Assembly: GCA_036435485.1 (NCBI GenBank)
Contig: CM071597.1
Span: forward strand, 177,426,147 to 177,490,146
Direction: 5' to 3'
Source: Saposhnikovia divaricata
Lineage: Eukaryota > Streptophyta > Magnoliopsida > Apiales > Apiaceae
DNA length: 64,000 bases
Shown one piece after another: positions 35,401 through 47,684 of the stretch. Position 1 is the first letter of the stretch. Each line of letters starts with the position of its first letter. Made by a program: the position numbers and the translations under genes. A model generated the notes under the pieces. It made no database searches. It was given only the letters and a program-made list of their open reading frames with translations, and was not told the origin of the DNA.

Positions 35401-36880
35401 TCCTGCAAGATCATCTAAGCAACAGGTAAATGAAAGCTTTATCACATAGTAATATATAATACTAAAAACCCTCAGCTTCTCGGTCACATTCGGACACTTA
35501 CTGACTCAGCTCTATTACTTGACCTTTAGAAGATATGCAGATACTTCAAACTTCAAAGAGTCGCTCATTTGGTGGACAACATATTTTTTTCTCAAATTCC
35601 AGTGATAATTTAACGGCATAAGTTATTGCAGAATTGTCTCAACGAATAATATAATGTAACATCTATGATTTGGGTGTAAACACTTTACAGAGCTTTGCAC
35701 AATAACATCATATGCCTTCAACTAACAAGTGAGAAAATAGTCCAAAATATGATGAGCAAGCATAGTTAATACTGTTTTTACACAAAAAGAAAGTCAATTA
35801 GTCCATGTCTAAGTATATCAAGGCCATCTTTCCATATTTTCGTTGAAGCACTACAATCTCTCGCAGAGATCCCAGAGCTTAAAATTACTGTTGAAATAAT
35901 ATTTACCTAGTATCTTTTTACACCTTGCACAACCATAGCTCTTAACTTTTTTATATCAATAAAATATTCAATTGCACATGTTTTAATTCAAATCTTTGTG
36001 ATATGAAAATTTGAAATATTAATAATATATCATTTAGGAGCCAAGATAAAGAGTATTATTGGAATTGACATGAAAATCTTTGTCCTAACTTACTAGGAGT
36101 CATATTGTTTATAATATATTTAGGAGCCAACTAGGATACTCTTGGAGATGCTTTAAGTTTACTTTGCAGTAGAACTGTTCTTATGATTAACATTCCCAAT
36201 GTCACCTGCACTTTTTATTTTACCTCAATTTATCCTGATAAGTCCAACTCCTAAAACCTTAGGAGAACTGGTAACTTAACATGGTATCAGAGCCCACGAC
36301 GATAAGCCACTCTCTACAGTACAGTACAGTTTCATTTTAGGCCAAAAACATTATAATTAAAAAAAATCGTCTGGTCATACACTTGGACACATATCCATGT
36401 TAGACCATACAATCTTCCTCAGAAACTACGAATATCGAAGGAAGTAATATCACAAATGAATAATGCACCAAAGTATATACATAACACTCCGAAACTAACT
36501 CAAATTAAACGCAACCTAATCGCAATTCTCAAAACAATTAAACTACGAAACTCGAAACAAACTCAGTACACCAAATCTAAAACAATCTACTGAAACAGTA
36601 AAATCAAAAATCAATTCATATGGAAATAAATAATTACACTATGAACCTGGTGTTGAGTAGTATCGGAGATGCTAACAACATTATGATCCTCAGCTTTCTC
36701 TCCGTCACACTTGACTCTACTCAAACTGCGAGCTCGCTTACTTATCGAATACGCCTTTCGAAAAGTGAGCTTATTGGCGGCACCAAAACTGAGGCTGGGA
36801 GAAGGCAGGAGAGCACGGTGAGTCAACAATGGCGGTGAAAAACAGGCCATTGATGAAGAAGAAAATGAAGAAATTGACAT
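32452..36880 (-). CDS. BAM2: Beta-amylase, plastid BAM2 type
   Basis: Hydrolyses alpha-1,4 glucans from the non-reducing end to release maltose; family 14 glycosyl hydrolase. Eight coding exons: 36880-36647, 35227-35177, 35082-34879, 34516-34322, 33971-33807, 33676-33416, 33304-33086 and 32682-32452. All have GT-AG junctions, all introns are phase 0, total 519 aa. Exon 1 encodes a Ser-rich N-terminus (MSISSFSSSSMACFSPPLL) typical of a chloroplast transit peptide. Conserved blocks: VDGVMVDCWWGIVE, flexible loop CGGNVGD, catalytic acid Glu262 in GPCGELRYPSYP, inner loop NFTCVELR, and catalytic base Glu458 in SENALS. The run LRTLDQHEDFPEALADPEGL is typical of the BAM2/BAM7/BAM8 clade; with a transit peptide and no BZR1 domain, BAM2 fits best. 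Odd: SENALSCHD where active enzymes usually have ENALPxYD, and a short C-terminus ending RGMHGNI. Confidence 0.88.
35228..36646. other. Intron 1 of the beta-amylase gene, with retroelement/MITE traces
   Basis: A 1.4-kb intron. On the plus strand it contains TTAACATGGTATCAGAGCCC (36276-36295), a perfect initiator-Met tRNA primer site next to an LTR-like end TTAACA. A possible LTR start TGTTAGAAATAT lies at 35293. ACTCTTGGAGATGCTTT (36138-36154) resembles the inverted end of the MITE at 61088. These look like relics; none has a checked partner copy. Confidence 0.4.
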
Positions 36881-38674
36881 TTTGTTAGGAAGAGAGGTGG
36901 AGAAATTGAGTTGACATTTTAAAGAGGCAAACGTAGGAGAGTGTAAAAGTGAAGGAGAGGGGACTAGGAGGAAATGGCGGGGGAAGAAATCCGTGATCCA
37001 AGATATTTAACTACCATTATTGTGTACAACAATTCACGTGTTGAGGATTTTGGTGTGAACGAGAATCGAAATAAATAAGTTCGGAATCGATAATAATTAA
37101 AGGTCATGTAAAATAAAATTTATGGAATTTTTTGATTATCACTGTTGTGGTGGATTTAACGGAATGGATTGGAGATTTTTGGAAATTGAAAGTTCAATTT
37201 TCAAAGTAGATGCTAGATCTTACAGTATTAATCAATTTTCGAAGCAGATACTACTAGTTTTTTCTTTTTTTGACCGGCAGATACTACTAGTCTATGAGAT
37301 GCGTTTTTACTTTAATTTTTTGAAAAAAGGATGCGTTGTTACTGATACCAAGCAACAGTCATGAAACGGGGTCCGGATGTCCAGGGCCCTCCTCTGCCTG
37401 TGCACACATTACCCTTTATACTTTTAAAAATTAAAAGTGTCGCATGTGTACGTAGATGTGATTTGTGTATGAGCCTATGAGGTGTGTGGCAAAATGCATA
37501 AAAGAGCGTAAAATGTATGTAATTCCATAAGTTTGTTCTGGGACTTGTGTCTAGTTTTGTTAGAACTGGCATTATTCTGTTGTGCAACTTCTCCACAATG
37601 CAAGTTTGTGCCGAGTAGCATAGGCAACATTCTGGTGTAAACAATTTTTTTCGACGTGTAGATAATCTTTGATGGGAAATCAGTTGTCAAAGTTACCATA
37701 TAAGAGATTATGCTTGTATTTCTTCCTGACAGAGAGTGTTTCATGTGTCATCAGTTTATCTACTTATCTTCCAGGTGAACTAATCAAACGGAGCATTTCC
37801 CTGCATATCAGCGGTGTTTCCGCATTTAGCAAAACGAAATAGTGTCCCAGACAACATGAAGCAAACCAAGGTTGTTTTCACTGTTTCTCTTGTCTAGCAC
37901 TAAAATGTTTTCAACATTTAGTGATTTTTCTCATGTGATGAATTGATGCTTTTCTAATTGTGCTTATATGTGGATGATCTCCAACTTAGCAATCAGTTCG
38001 CAAATGAATAGTTTGTCACTGAGCTTTCATCTCGGGGTATGCTTGACAGATGAACCCCTTGCCACCCCTGGGTCTGGAGGTTCTGTTTCTGGTCATCCTC
38101 TAGTCTGAAGTATGTACTTTGTGCAAAATCTGGACGCAATGTTTTAAACCATTGAGCACTGGACACTGAAGGTGACGCTGACAATTATACCTTTCTTAGC
38201 TCTAAGCTGCAGGAAAGCTTATTAATTGTGCACACTCATCTGCAGACCTTTTAATTAGTTACACACTCTCTCTGCATTCTAAACCCTAACAGCTTTTACC
38301 TGCACTGTCTTTTAGTGAAACAACCTCTCTACTCTATATCTACTCCCAGGAGTCGAGATACGTACATTTTTGATATTTAGATATTTCATTCACTGTCTAA
38401 AAATTTAATTATAATCAGTTTAACTGTTTAAGTAGCATAAAAATAAATCAGAAAACACTTAACACGTAGAATGTGAGTTACTGTTTATAGATGAAGTGCT
38501 TTTGTTGTTTATAATATCATTAAATGCAAGCAATTAAACCAAGAGGTTGTTACTTATAGCATAATTAACTTCATTTGGTGAAGTTCTGAAACCCCTATGT
38601 AAATGTTCTATAGATAAATATCACTGCAACACAAAAGAAAAGTACAATATATATTTCCTTCTCCATCCCCTATA
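36881..38674. other. Intergenic region between divergent amylase and C2 genes
   Basis: The two genes point away from each other, so both promoters and 5' leaders should lie here. No long reading frame is convincing. I could not fix a TATA box or transcript start for either gene. Confidence 0.5.
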
Positions 38675-39829
38675 ATGAAAGAAGCCATCCTTGAAATACT
38701 TCTTGTTGGTGCCAAGGGCCTTAAACATACCCACCTTGTTGGTTTGTTTCTGAATCCTTCATTTAGATTTCTGTACATTTATTGTGTTGATTTCTCGCTA
38801 ACTCTAGAAGCTTCATTCTTATTTTTTCTTGGTAGGGAAGCCTTCCTATTTTGTGATCATTGAATGTGGGAAAAAAGTGGGCACCAGCAAAATTTCAAAA
38901 GGTGGGAATGAGTTATCGTATTCTCTTTAGCTCTTAAACCAGATAGTTGATGATTTTTATTTTATTTTTTAATTTTGATGCAGGTCTATAGACTCTGATA
39001 TGTTTCTATGTTCTTTTGCAGCTAATCACAAAGAGATTCTCTGGAATGGGAAATTCTTGTTTGCCTTTCCAGCCGCTGAATGGGAACATATAAATCACCT
39101 TAAGCTGAAAATTATCGAAGCAGAATACTTCACAGATGGTAGATTTGTCGGTGAAACCATGTATGTACTCTACTTAAGAACTCAAGTTCGATATGCTAAT
39201 ATCATATTATTTTTGAAAAAAAAAAATGTGTGTGTGTGGGGGTATTGGTAACATGATCATTTTTTAAAATTAACAATTATATTTGACTTTGAGAGATGTA
39301 TAGCGTTTCTTGATGATATAAATGACATTATGAATTTTCTATCTTATGCATTCGCCATATTGAAGCGACAACATTTGTAAATGTTACAGTAGAATGACCT
39401 TTCGAACTTTTTGTGGTTCAGTATTAACCTCAAAGGAATAATGGTGGAGGGAAATGATAAAGGAGTCATCGAATTGCGACCAACTCCATATAATGTGGTT
39501 CTGGAAGATGATTCCTACAAAGGACAGATAAAGTTAGGACTCAAGTTCATCGCAAATGTTAGCCTCTTAAATTCCTTATACGTCCTTTCTTCTTCTTTCC
39601 GTATTCTAGCTAGCCTGTGATTTAGTACAAACTAATTATAACGACCGATTCTGAGATCACTAATTTGCAGGGAGATTCTGAAACAAAGAGAAGAGAATTT
39701 GTTGCGGGGGGAGAAAATAGTGGCTCAATATGTAACACCATTACGAAAGTGTGGAATATGACATGGGGCGGCCTGCTCTCTTTTTTCAGAAAAACAAATA
39801 GTGATGATCATAAACAGAAAGAAAATTAG
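38675..39829 (+). CDS. Small C2-domain protein
   Basis: A single C2 domain protein of 188 aa, a fold that binds membranes or lipids, often with calcium. Five exons: 38675-38741, 38836-38901, 39022-39160, 39422-39557 and 39671-39829. All have GT-AG junctions and a consistent frame to a TAG stop. Translation begins MKEAILEILLVGAKGLKHTH and runs through KPSYFVIIECGKKVGTSKIS, ILWNGKFLFAFP, LKLKIIEAEYFTDGRFVGET and YKGQIKLGLKFIA, matching the beta-strand order of plant single-C2 proteins such as elicitor-responsive protein 3. The acidic residues that hold calcium in loops 1 and 2 are largely replaced (LKHTHLVGKPS, EAEYFTDGRF), so calcium binding may be weak or lost (inference). Exon 5 adds a basic tail ending in DDHKQKEN. 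Confidence 0.78.
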
Positions 39830-40865
39830 GAAGAAGAATGAGTTGATATCCGAGCAAATGAGAAAAGAATAATGATATTGTTTGCCATACTCTTTCGTCC
39901 TAGGAAAGGCATTATCCTAATTGGAATAAATGATAAACTAAAAAAGGTGTTGCTCAACGTAGCTTGGTTCACAGATAGGACAGAACAGTTTTCTTAATCG
40001 CATATTCAAGTGATACATTCGTGTTAATTTTCTCGAGTAGTCTCGTAAAATAAATTGTGTACCTGTTCCGATTTCACACAAGATTATCGAATCCGAAAAT
40101 GTGGTTTTTAATTATCAAACTGGGAAGTTCTGTCTGTACAATGAGTGAACCTAAATTGACCAGCATATTCGGAGTGGTATGCACGTCTGTATCTCCACTC
40201 CCATCCTATATAGTAGACCATCGTGATATTACAGAAATACATGTTGCAGTATATTTATATGTATTCTCAACGTTGTCATTTGGCAATAAATCAATAATCC
40301 ATTCTGTTTTCACTCACATGCTTAATGCCTTTCCAATCAAAACGAACAACCATTTGATTTAAATTGTTCCATTTATCATTCGTGAGTTGAAACCCATGCA
40401 TATCTTAACCTCCATATCGATATTGGGTTTTCGAATGAGAGGGAGTGTTAGAATCTTATATTATATTTAAACAATTACGTATAATATAAATTAAACGATA
40501 ATTTCAATATTTGCGTTTAAATATTACAAATGCAAAATAATATACATACATATCAACTATTTGGTATTTTTTGTTATTTTGGGGTTGGAATTTCGAACTT
40601 CAACTTATAAGTCAAAATGATAGAGAAAAAAAAAAAATGTTTACAGTGGTTGACCAATGTTAAGCATCTAACAGAGAGTTCATGCACATCTACAACTAAT
40701 ACATACACAAAAATTATAATTATCGTATTACTGGTAAATTATTAAATCATTCAATACATTGTAATCATAAAGTTTGATCACCCCACGTTCAACTTATAAA
40801 TGCCTCTGCAAACTGGTCACATTTTCATTTCATAATAATTCAATCAAGATTCAATAACAATTCAC
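39830..40865. other. Intergenic region between C2 and RopGEF genes
   Basis: AT-rich, no gene seen. The left part probably includes the 3' untranslated region of the C2 gene and the right part the RopGEF promoter. ORF-like stretches here have no recognisable motif. Confidence 0.5.
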
Positions 40866-40965
40866 ATCTTCTTTACACTTCTCAGCTGGGTTTTCTAAAT
40901 ATTTGATCCAAAGGCTGATATTTCACTAGGGTGTTGTTTAAAAAAGTTGTCACTTTTGCAAAAGA

Positions 40966-41016
40966 ATGTTTTGTTTTCAAATAATCAAGAAAATGACACG
41001 AGAAGAAAGGAGTTAA
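40966..41016 (+). other. Possible upstream ORF in the RopGEF leader
   Basis: A 16-codon frame (MFCFQIIKKMTREERS, stop TAA) in the presumed 5' leader exon, which ends at a good donor (AAAG|GTAAAC, 41066/41067) and joins the acceptor at 41393. An upstream ATG in this place could damp translation of the main frame. The leader exon is inferred from splice signals only. Confidence 0.4.
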
Positions 41017-41423
41017 AGAAGGGAGTTCTTGAAACAGTTCAAATTCAAATCAAAGTTTTCTCAAAGGTAAACTTCATGAATGTGTGTTGTGTGTTATGTG
41101 ATGATATTTAATGTTATGACCGTTTGATATTAAAGAGAATATCAAATTTGCTTTTTTCTAACATTTTTTGTAAATTATTTGAAGTTAGCTGAAAACAATG
41201 ACAATTCATGGATAATCTTTTGCTTTTTCCTTGTAAAGATGAAACTCACACTTTTTCTTTTTAAGCCAGTTGATATATTCTACACATTCAAAGATTTTGC
41301 CCGGGTCATTCTTGAATTATTTTACTTTCGAGAATAATCGAAATCTTATAAGTACTTATGTATATGCATGTATGGTTTTTGATTATCTCACAGATTGAAG
41401 GGGAAGTTGTGACAGACTTTGAA

Positions 41424-43852
41424 ATGGAATCTGCAGCTGATACTGATGAAAGTTATGATTTGGGTTATCAGCCATCGCCATCTTCTGTTGATCAAACTTC
41501 GTATTCAACAATCAGTGGAGATTCTTTTGGGTACCGACGAATGTACTCTGAGATCTCTGCATCTTCAGAGCTTACCTATGACAGTAGCTACTCGGATACG
41601 CCATCTCCGGTATGCTGGCCAACTATGAAATCCCCTGATCTGGCTGTACTTACAAGAGTAGGAACCGGACCACGGAAACTGGGAATGGATGATAATTCTG
41701 AGAATCAAGAACCAGTAGATATAGGTACGTTTGTTATATTGCTGCCATTTCAGTTCTGCTTATTAAATGTCTTTACTTTGTATTATCTGGGTACAAATTG
41801 CTTCAAGATTTCTTTTGATCATTTACTTGAACAAAGAACTAGATGTGACCATAGTAGATTTTGTTTGGATGGATGCACCAATCATAGCATTGCAAATGTT
41901 GCATAGATATAAATGAATGTTTTTTCGATGGTTACTTGTCTTATCTGGTGCAAAAAAATGATTTTCCCCTGTAATAAGACACTCAGTAGGTTCGCTAATG
42001 TATTTGAAATGTTGACAGAACTTGAGATGATGAAGGAAAGATTTTCAAAGCTATTGTTGGGGGAAGACATGTCAGGGAGTGGGAAAGGAGTTTGCACGGC
42101 AGTCACAGTCTCCAATGCCATTACAAATCTCTATGGTAATTTCATAAAACACTTTAAATTCATAAATTGTACTAAAATATAAAATGTTCTTTTCAGCAAT
42201 TTAATCTCATTGTTTGATCTGTGTATTTTCTTAGCTTCTGTATTTGGCCAACACCTCAAATTGGAGCCACTGCATCTGGAGAAGAAATTGATGTGGAAAA
42301 GAGAGATGAATTGCCTTCTATCTGTATGTGATTATATAGTAGAGTTTGTCCCGGCATCCCAAAATTTGAAAGATGGAACAGTTGTTGAGGTGACAATTTT
42401 CCAGCGAAATCCTTAACGATTTCTAGTACTATCTTCCATTCTTTTGGTTTTAACACAAATAATGACAACTATTTTCCAGATTCTGACAAATCGACCAAGA
42501 TCTGACATCTCCATCAACCTTCCAGCACTGAGAAAACTTGATGCAATGCTAATTGTAAGGCAATCTTTGTCCACTCCTCTAAAACAATTTTTGGCGTGCG
42601 TATCCTTTAGAATTTCCTAGCTACATGTTTATTTTATTTTAATCCCATGTATTTGTGTCTTCTTTACAGGAAGTCCTTGAGAGTTTCCATGATACAGAAT
42701 TTTGGTATGCAGAACAAGGTAGCATGTCAGGAAATTCAACACGTTCAGGATCATTCAGGAGGATCATTCCTCCGCCTCAGCGTACAGAGGAAAAGTGGTG
42801 GCTGCCAGTTCCTTGTGTGCCTTCAGACGGCCTTTCTGATGGATCAAGGAAGCATTTACGACACCAACGCAACTGCGCTAATCAGATCCTTAAAGCAGCA
42901 ATGGCAATTAACAGTAGCATTCTTGCTGAGATGGAAATTCCAGACACATATATGTCATCTCTTCCTAAGGTTAGCGAAAATCCCTATAACAATTCAAGTG
43001 TGCGTTATTTTTCTGGAGTATCAAAAAGACTTTATGACATATTTATAATACAATCAGACTATTTTTCCTGTAGACGTAAGTGTGGCAAGTGGTAACAATT
43101 TTATTTGTCTGTGGTTTTACATATGATATAGGACTGAGAATAGGAACACAACTAAATGAAGCATACTTAAGTGACTTATGTTTGTTTACAAAAATATTAT
43201 TTGTTCACATACTGTATATGGTTTTTGAGTCCAAATATGCAAACATATAACTGATATTCTTCCTGTTGAAATGATATTTGTAGAGTGGGAAAGAAAGTGT
43301 TGGAGATACAATATATCGCTATATGTCGCAATGTTCCACAAACAAATTCTCTCCAGATTATCTTCTCAACTGTATGAATATAAGTTCTGAACATGAAGCA
43401 CTTGAGCTAGCAGACCGGGTTGAGGCATCCATGTATACATGGAGGCGTAAAGCATGCAAAAATCCTTCAAAATCGTCATGGAACATGGTCAAAGACCTTA
43501 TGTCCGACATTGACCGAAGTGATAAAAACACGGTCTTAGCTGAAAGAGCTGAGATTCTGTTGTTTACCCTGAAGCAACGATATCCGGAACTTTCACAGAC
43601 AACATTGGATACAAGCAAAATCCAATACAATAAGGTAAGTTATTATTTTTAAAAGAGAACAATCACAATTTGTTGAAGTTTTGCATATGATATTAATAAC
43701 TTTCTTTATGCTTCATGTAGGATGTAGGACAAGCAATTTTGGAAAGCTATTCAAGAGTTTTAGAAGGTTTAGCATTCAACATTGTTGCTTGGATTGAAGA
43801 TGTTCTGTTCATAGATAAATCAATGAGGAACCTGGTTATCGAGTCAAGATAA
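41424..43852 (+). CDS. RopGEF: PRONE-domain guanine nucleotide exchange factor for ROP GTPases
   Basis: Activates plant ROP (Rho-like) GTPases at the plasma membrane by exchanging GDP for GTP, in polar growth and receptor-kinase signalling (family knowledge). Coding exons: 41424-41724, 42019-42135, 42235-42389, 42480-42554, 42670-42969, 43284-43634 and 43721-43852. All have GT-AG junctions; total 476 aa. Residues 1-100 are a Ser/Asp-rich variable N-terminus (MESAADTDESYDLGYQPSPS). The PRONE domain fills residues ~101-476: MMKERFSKLLLGEDMSGSGK, GVCTAVTVSNAITNLY, LLSVCDYIVEFVPASQNLKDG, LPALRKLDAMLIEVLESF, EKWWLPVPCVPSDGLSD (the WW loop), ASMYTWRRKA and FNIVAWIEDVLFIDKSMRN. The protein stops seven residues after that last motif, so the usual C-terminal regulatory tail is almost absent. 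The start is the first ATG in frame after the acceptor at 41393. Confidence 0.88.
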
Positions 43853-44523
43853 CATAATCCTGCGAGCTTTTCACCAGAAACTCGAACCTCGGGCATGAAA
43901 AGTGTACGATATTTATTTGTTATCGGCCAATTTTGTAAAACCTCCGATATATGTTCCTGGATCAGCAGCAGTTCATTACATTAAGTGGTAATTGATGAAG
44001 GGAGACCGAGAATGAGTTATATTTACTCAGTTGTAAAGTGAAGTTCCTTTTTACAGCAAATTTTTAATTTTTTCATCTCTCATGTAGATATTTAAATTCC
44101 ACTAGTCTTTTTCTCTTCCTTTTTTCTTTACTTGTAAATTGCCCTAAATCGAATTGCAGCTTGTTTAAAGAAGAAACATACATTTTGGTTTGAGATCGTT
44201 CAACATCTGGTGTGCAATATAAGAAAATTGCTAAATATATCAAGTAGTACTTCAGATTAAGTGAAACAAAAAGATAGAAGTAATAGTGATGCTGAATGCT
44301 TACTAACGTTCATAAAGTTTTCATGTGTACTGCCATGCAATAATAGATCATCAGTTCGAACCTTCAAACGTTCCTCTGCACTTTGCCAACAAGAACTAGC
44401 TAGGAGCACACAAACTGGTTCCAAGTTGTCGACATGCATGTGTTTGACTATGGTGTAGCCAGTAGGCACAGAGATATCTCAACTAAACTTGTGGCCTCAA
44501 GCTAAATTTGAAATTTCAATGAC
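43853..44523. other. RopGEF 3' region and spacer
   Basis: No gene seen. The first ~250 bp are probably the RopGEF 3' untranslated region. The sequence ends at the target duplication AGACC of the next Copia element. Confidence 0.5.
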
Positions 44524-44528
44524 AGACC

Positions 44529-44858
44529 TGAAGAAGTTAAAGCTAGATTATAATCTCATTCCTTACATAAAATGGAGGATAACCTCTCCTTAAATACAAC
44601 ACTCCAAATGAGCTATTAACGGTACAAAACAGACCCTAACGGAACTAAACAAAATGTAGTGTAGTGCAGATTTGTTTATACAAGATAATGCAGAAAAGCA
44701 AAGTGTGTGTATGGTGTGCTAAGAAAAGAACGTGGTGTACAAAATGATGTTCCATGTTGGATGCTCCATGCCTTCCATTACTTGGTGTCTATGTCTTCCA
44801 CTTGGTGCATTGGTATTATTATTATGTTTATGTTGGTATTATTATATCACCTTTAATA
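44529..44858 (-). repeat. 3' LTR of the second Copia element
   Basis: Plus-strand ends TGAAGAAGTT and CCTTTAATA; 330 bp, matching 51408-51737. Confidence 0.9.
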
Positions 44859-47684
44859 CCCTTCTTCAAGCTGGAGGTAGAAGTGCTTCGAACTCCAAGC
44901 TTGCTCCGTAAACGTCTGAAGTTATCTTTTGAGAGAGGTTTTGTTAGAACATCAGCAAGTTGTTGGATGAACCTAACAAAACGAGTGACTAACGATCCTA
45001 ATGCCACTTTCTCGCGAACAAACTGATAGTCAATTTCAATGTGCTTGGAGCGAGAGTGAAAGACTGGATTGATGGTCATGTAGAGAGCACTTATGTTGTC
45101 AGAAAATAATTGAGGAGCTTGGGGAAGCACCACATGAAGGTCACGTAGCAGGAAAGAAATCCAAGTAAGCTCAGCAGTGAAAATTGCAAGGGCTCGATAT
45201 TCTGCCTCTGCACTAGACCTGGAGACAGTTGGTTGTCGTTTTGACGCCCAAGAAATACAATTATTGCCAAGATAGATTCAGTAACCAGTCGTACTTCTTC
45301 GAGTTGTAGGACACCCAGCCCAGTCAGCATCACAGAAACCATATAGCTTAAGAGAGCTTTGTTTGGAGAAATGGATTCCGAAATCAAGAGTACCTTTAAC
45401 ATATCGAAGAATCCGTTTGATGGCTTTAAAGTCACCATATGTAGGGAGTTGGACATGCTGACAAATTTTATGCACAGCATGAACTATATCAGGACGAGTA
45501 TGAGTGAGGTAGAGCAAGGCTCCTGCAAGGCTTCGGTAAGTCGTGGGATCAAAGGGTTGGAGATCTTGACCGGATTGTTGAGTTTTTGCTGCCATTGGAG
45601 TACCAAAAGTAGAACTGTTCTGGAAGCCAGCTTTACAGATTAAGTCCCTGGCATATTTGGTTTGGGAGAGGGTTATACCAGTAGCATTATACTGTACTTC
45701 CATTCCCAAGAAATAGTGAAGTTGGCCCAAATCTTTGATGGCAAATTCCTTCCCTAGGGCATCGATAATATGCTGAATTTCGATCCGATTGTTTCTTGTA
45801 ACAATAATGTCGTCAACGTACACTAGAACTATAATAGTAATGGAATTGGAATGAAAAACAAAGAGGGAGGAATCAGCCTTGCTACAAGAGAAACCTAGGC
45901 AAAGCAAAAAATGTGATAGTGTATTAAACCAAATCCGAGATGCCTGTCGTAAACCATAAATAGACTTGCGAAGCCTGCAGACAAAATGAGGGAGTTGTTG
46001 GCTTTTAAAACCAGGAGGTTGTTCCATGTAGACAACCTCATCCAAAGATCCATGCAGAAAAGCGTTTTTCATGTCGAGTTGTCGCATAGGCCATTGTTGT
46101 GTGACAGAGACAGCTAGAACAATTCGAAGGGTTGTCATACGAACAACTGGACTAAATGTTTCGTTGTAATCTAGTCCCTCAATTTGTGTAAAACCTTGAG
46201 CAACAAGTCGTGCCTTGTATTTATCCAGAGTACCATCTGGTTTGAGTTTCGTTTTGAAGACCCATCGAGATCCAACAACATTGGTGAAAGGTGGTCGTGG
46301 AACAAGGGTCCATGTACGATTTGTGTGAAGAGCAAGAATTTCTTCTGACATTGCTTGCTTCCAAGTATCATTGAGAATAGCCTTTTTCCAAGAAGTTGGT
46401 TCTTTCAAAGAAGAGCACTCGGGATTGCCTTTGAGACCAGAACTGGATGTTTGTTTGCTGCAAACCAGGGCTTGGCTTCTGGCTTGTTTCTTCTCCCTGA
46501 TTTTTGATGTTTCTTGGGCCAAAATGGGATCAAGTTCGGGGTTGAGAGACAATTTTCTTCGAGTGAGCATGTTGCTTCCAATAATGGCATCAGTTCTGGT
46601 GTGTTGTGGTTGAGTAATATTGGTGTTTGTGCCTGTGAACTGTGACATGGAAGTATCATCATAGTTATTTGTTGGATGATGATCAGTATCCTGAGCAGGA
46701 TTAGTATGAGCATCAGAACCAAGGTGACTATGACTATGACTATGACTGTTGTCAGTAACAAAATCATCAACATTTCCATCATCATCACTTGTTTCATTTG
46801 AGCTATTAGTGATGCTAGTGTTATCGTCGTGTGCATTTGTGGGCGAATCATTGCTGTAGTCGAAAGTGGCTGGTGCAGGAGAGATGCTTGTTCCAGTGTG
46901 TCCATCGATAGAGGATTCTAAGGGAGGTGCAGGTTGACTTTTCTGATGCAACCAAGCTTCTTGATCCTGATATACAACTGTCTCGACTGAAATATGTTGT
47001 TCAACATTGATGGGTGCTTTGTCAAACGGAAACGTTTGTTCGTCAAAGACCACATGTCTTGAAATATAGACTCTATTTGTCTTAGGATCCAAGCATCTAT
47101 ATCCCTTATGCATAAGGCTGTATCCAATAAAAACACATGGATATGTTCTTGCCGAGAATTTATTCTTTGCATATTTGCGTAAATGAGGGAAACATCTGCA
47201 TCCAAAACTTCGCAGCATATCGTAATGAGGGTTAGTGGTAAACAGTTTAGTAAAGGGTGAGTCCATAAGAAGTTTGCTAGTAGGTAAACGATTAATGATA
47301 AAAACTGCAGTTAGAAAAGCATCAACCCAGTATTTCATGGGTAAGTATGATCTAAAGAGAAGTGTTAAACCTGTCTCTACTATATGGCGATGTTTCCTTT
47401 CGGCCACGCCATTTTGCTCCGGGGTGTGAGGACAAGAAAACTGGTGATGAATGCCACACTGTTGTAGGTGTGTTTCAAACCTATTTGAAGTAAATTCTCC
47501 ACCTCCATCACTCTGAAATATTTTTATTGTTCTATCGAATCTATTTTCAAGCAGTTTTTGTAATTTGATAAATTGTGTATAAAATCTGATTTGTGTTTGA
47601 GAGGAATGATCCAAGTATATCGAGTGAAATCATCAATAACAACAGCATAATATCTAAAATTCTGACATGAAGCAATAGGAGCTG
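44828..47684 (-). pseudogene. Second Copia pol: integrase end, RT and RNase H
   Basis: Begins beside the solo LTR with PIASCQNFRYYAVVIDDFTR. A one-base loss near 47590 shifts the frame, then the integrase continues with FQSDGGGEFTSNRF and the Glu of HTPEQNGVAERKHR. RT shows KARLVAQGFTQIEGLDYNET, QLDMKNAFLHG and the catalytic YVDD (~45810). RNase H shows GFCDADWAGCPTTRRSTTGY, an in-frame TGA at about 45276, then SSAEAEYRAL and SDNISALYM, ending in KKGIKGDIIIPT at 44828. Apart from two small defects and the inserted solo LTR it is well preserved. Confidence 0.85.

Noticed and set aside
46405..46905. 166-codon frame overlapping the second Copia pol
   Set aside because: Out-of-frame shadow of the Copia polyprotein (repetitive Met/Ile/Leu from a Ser/Thr/His-rich region).
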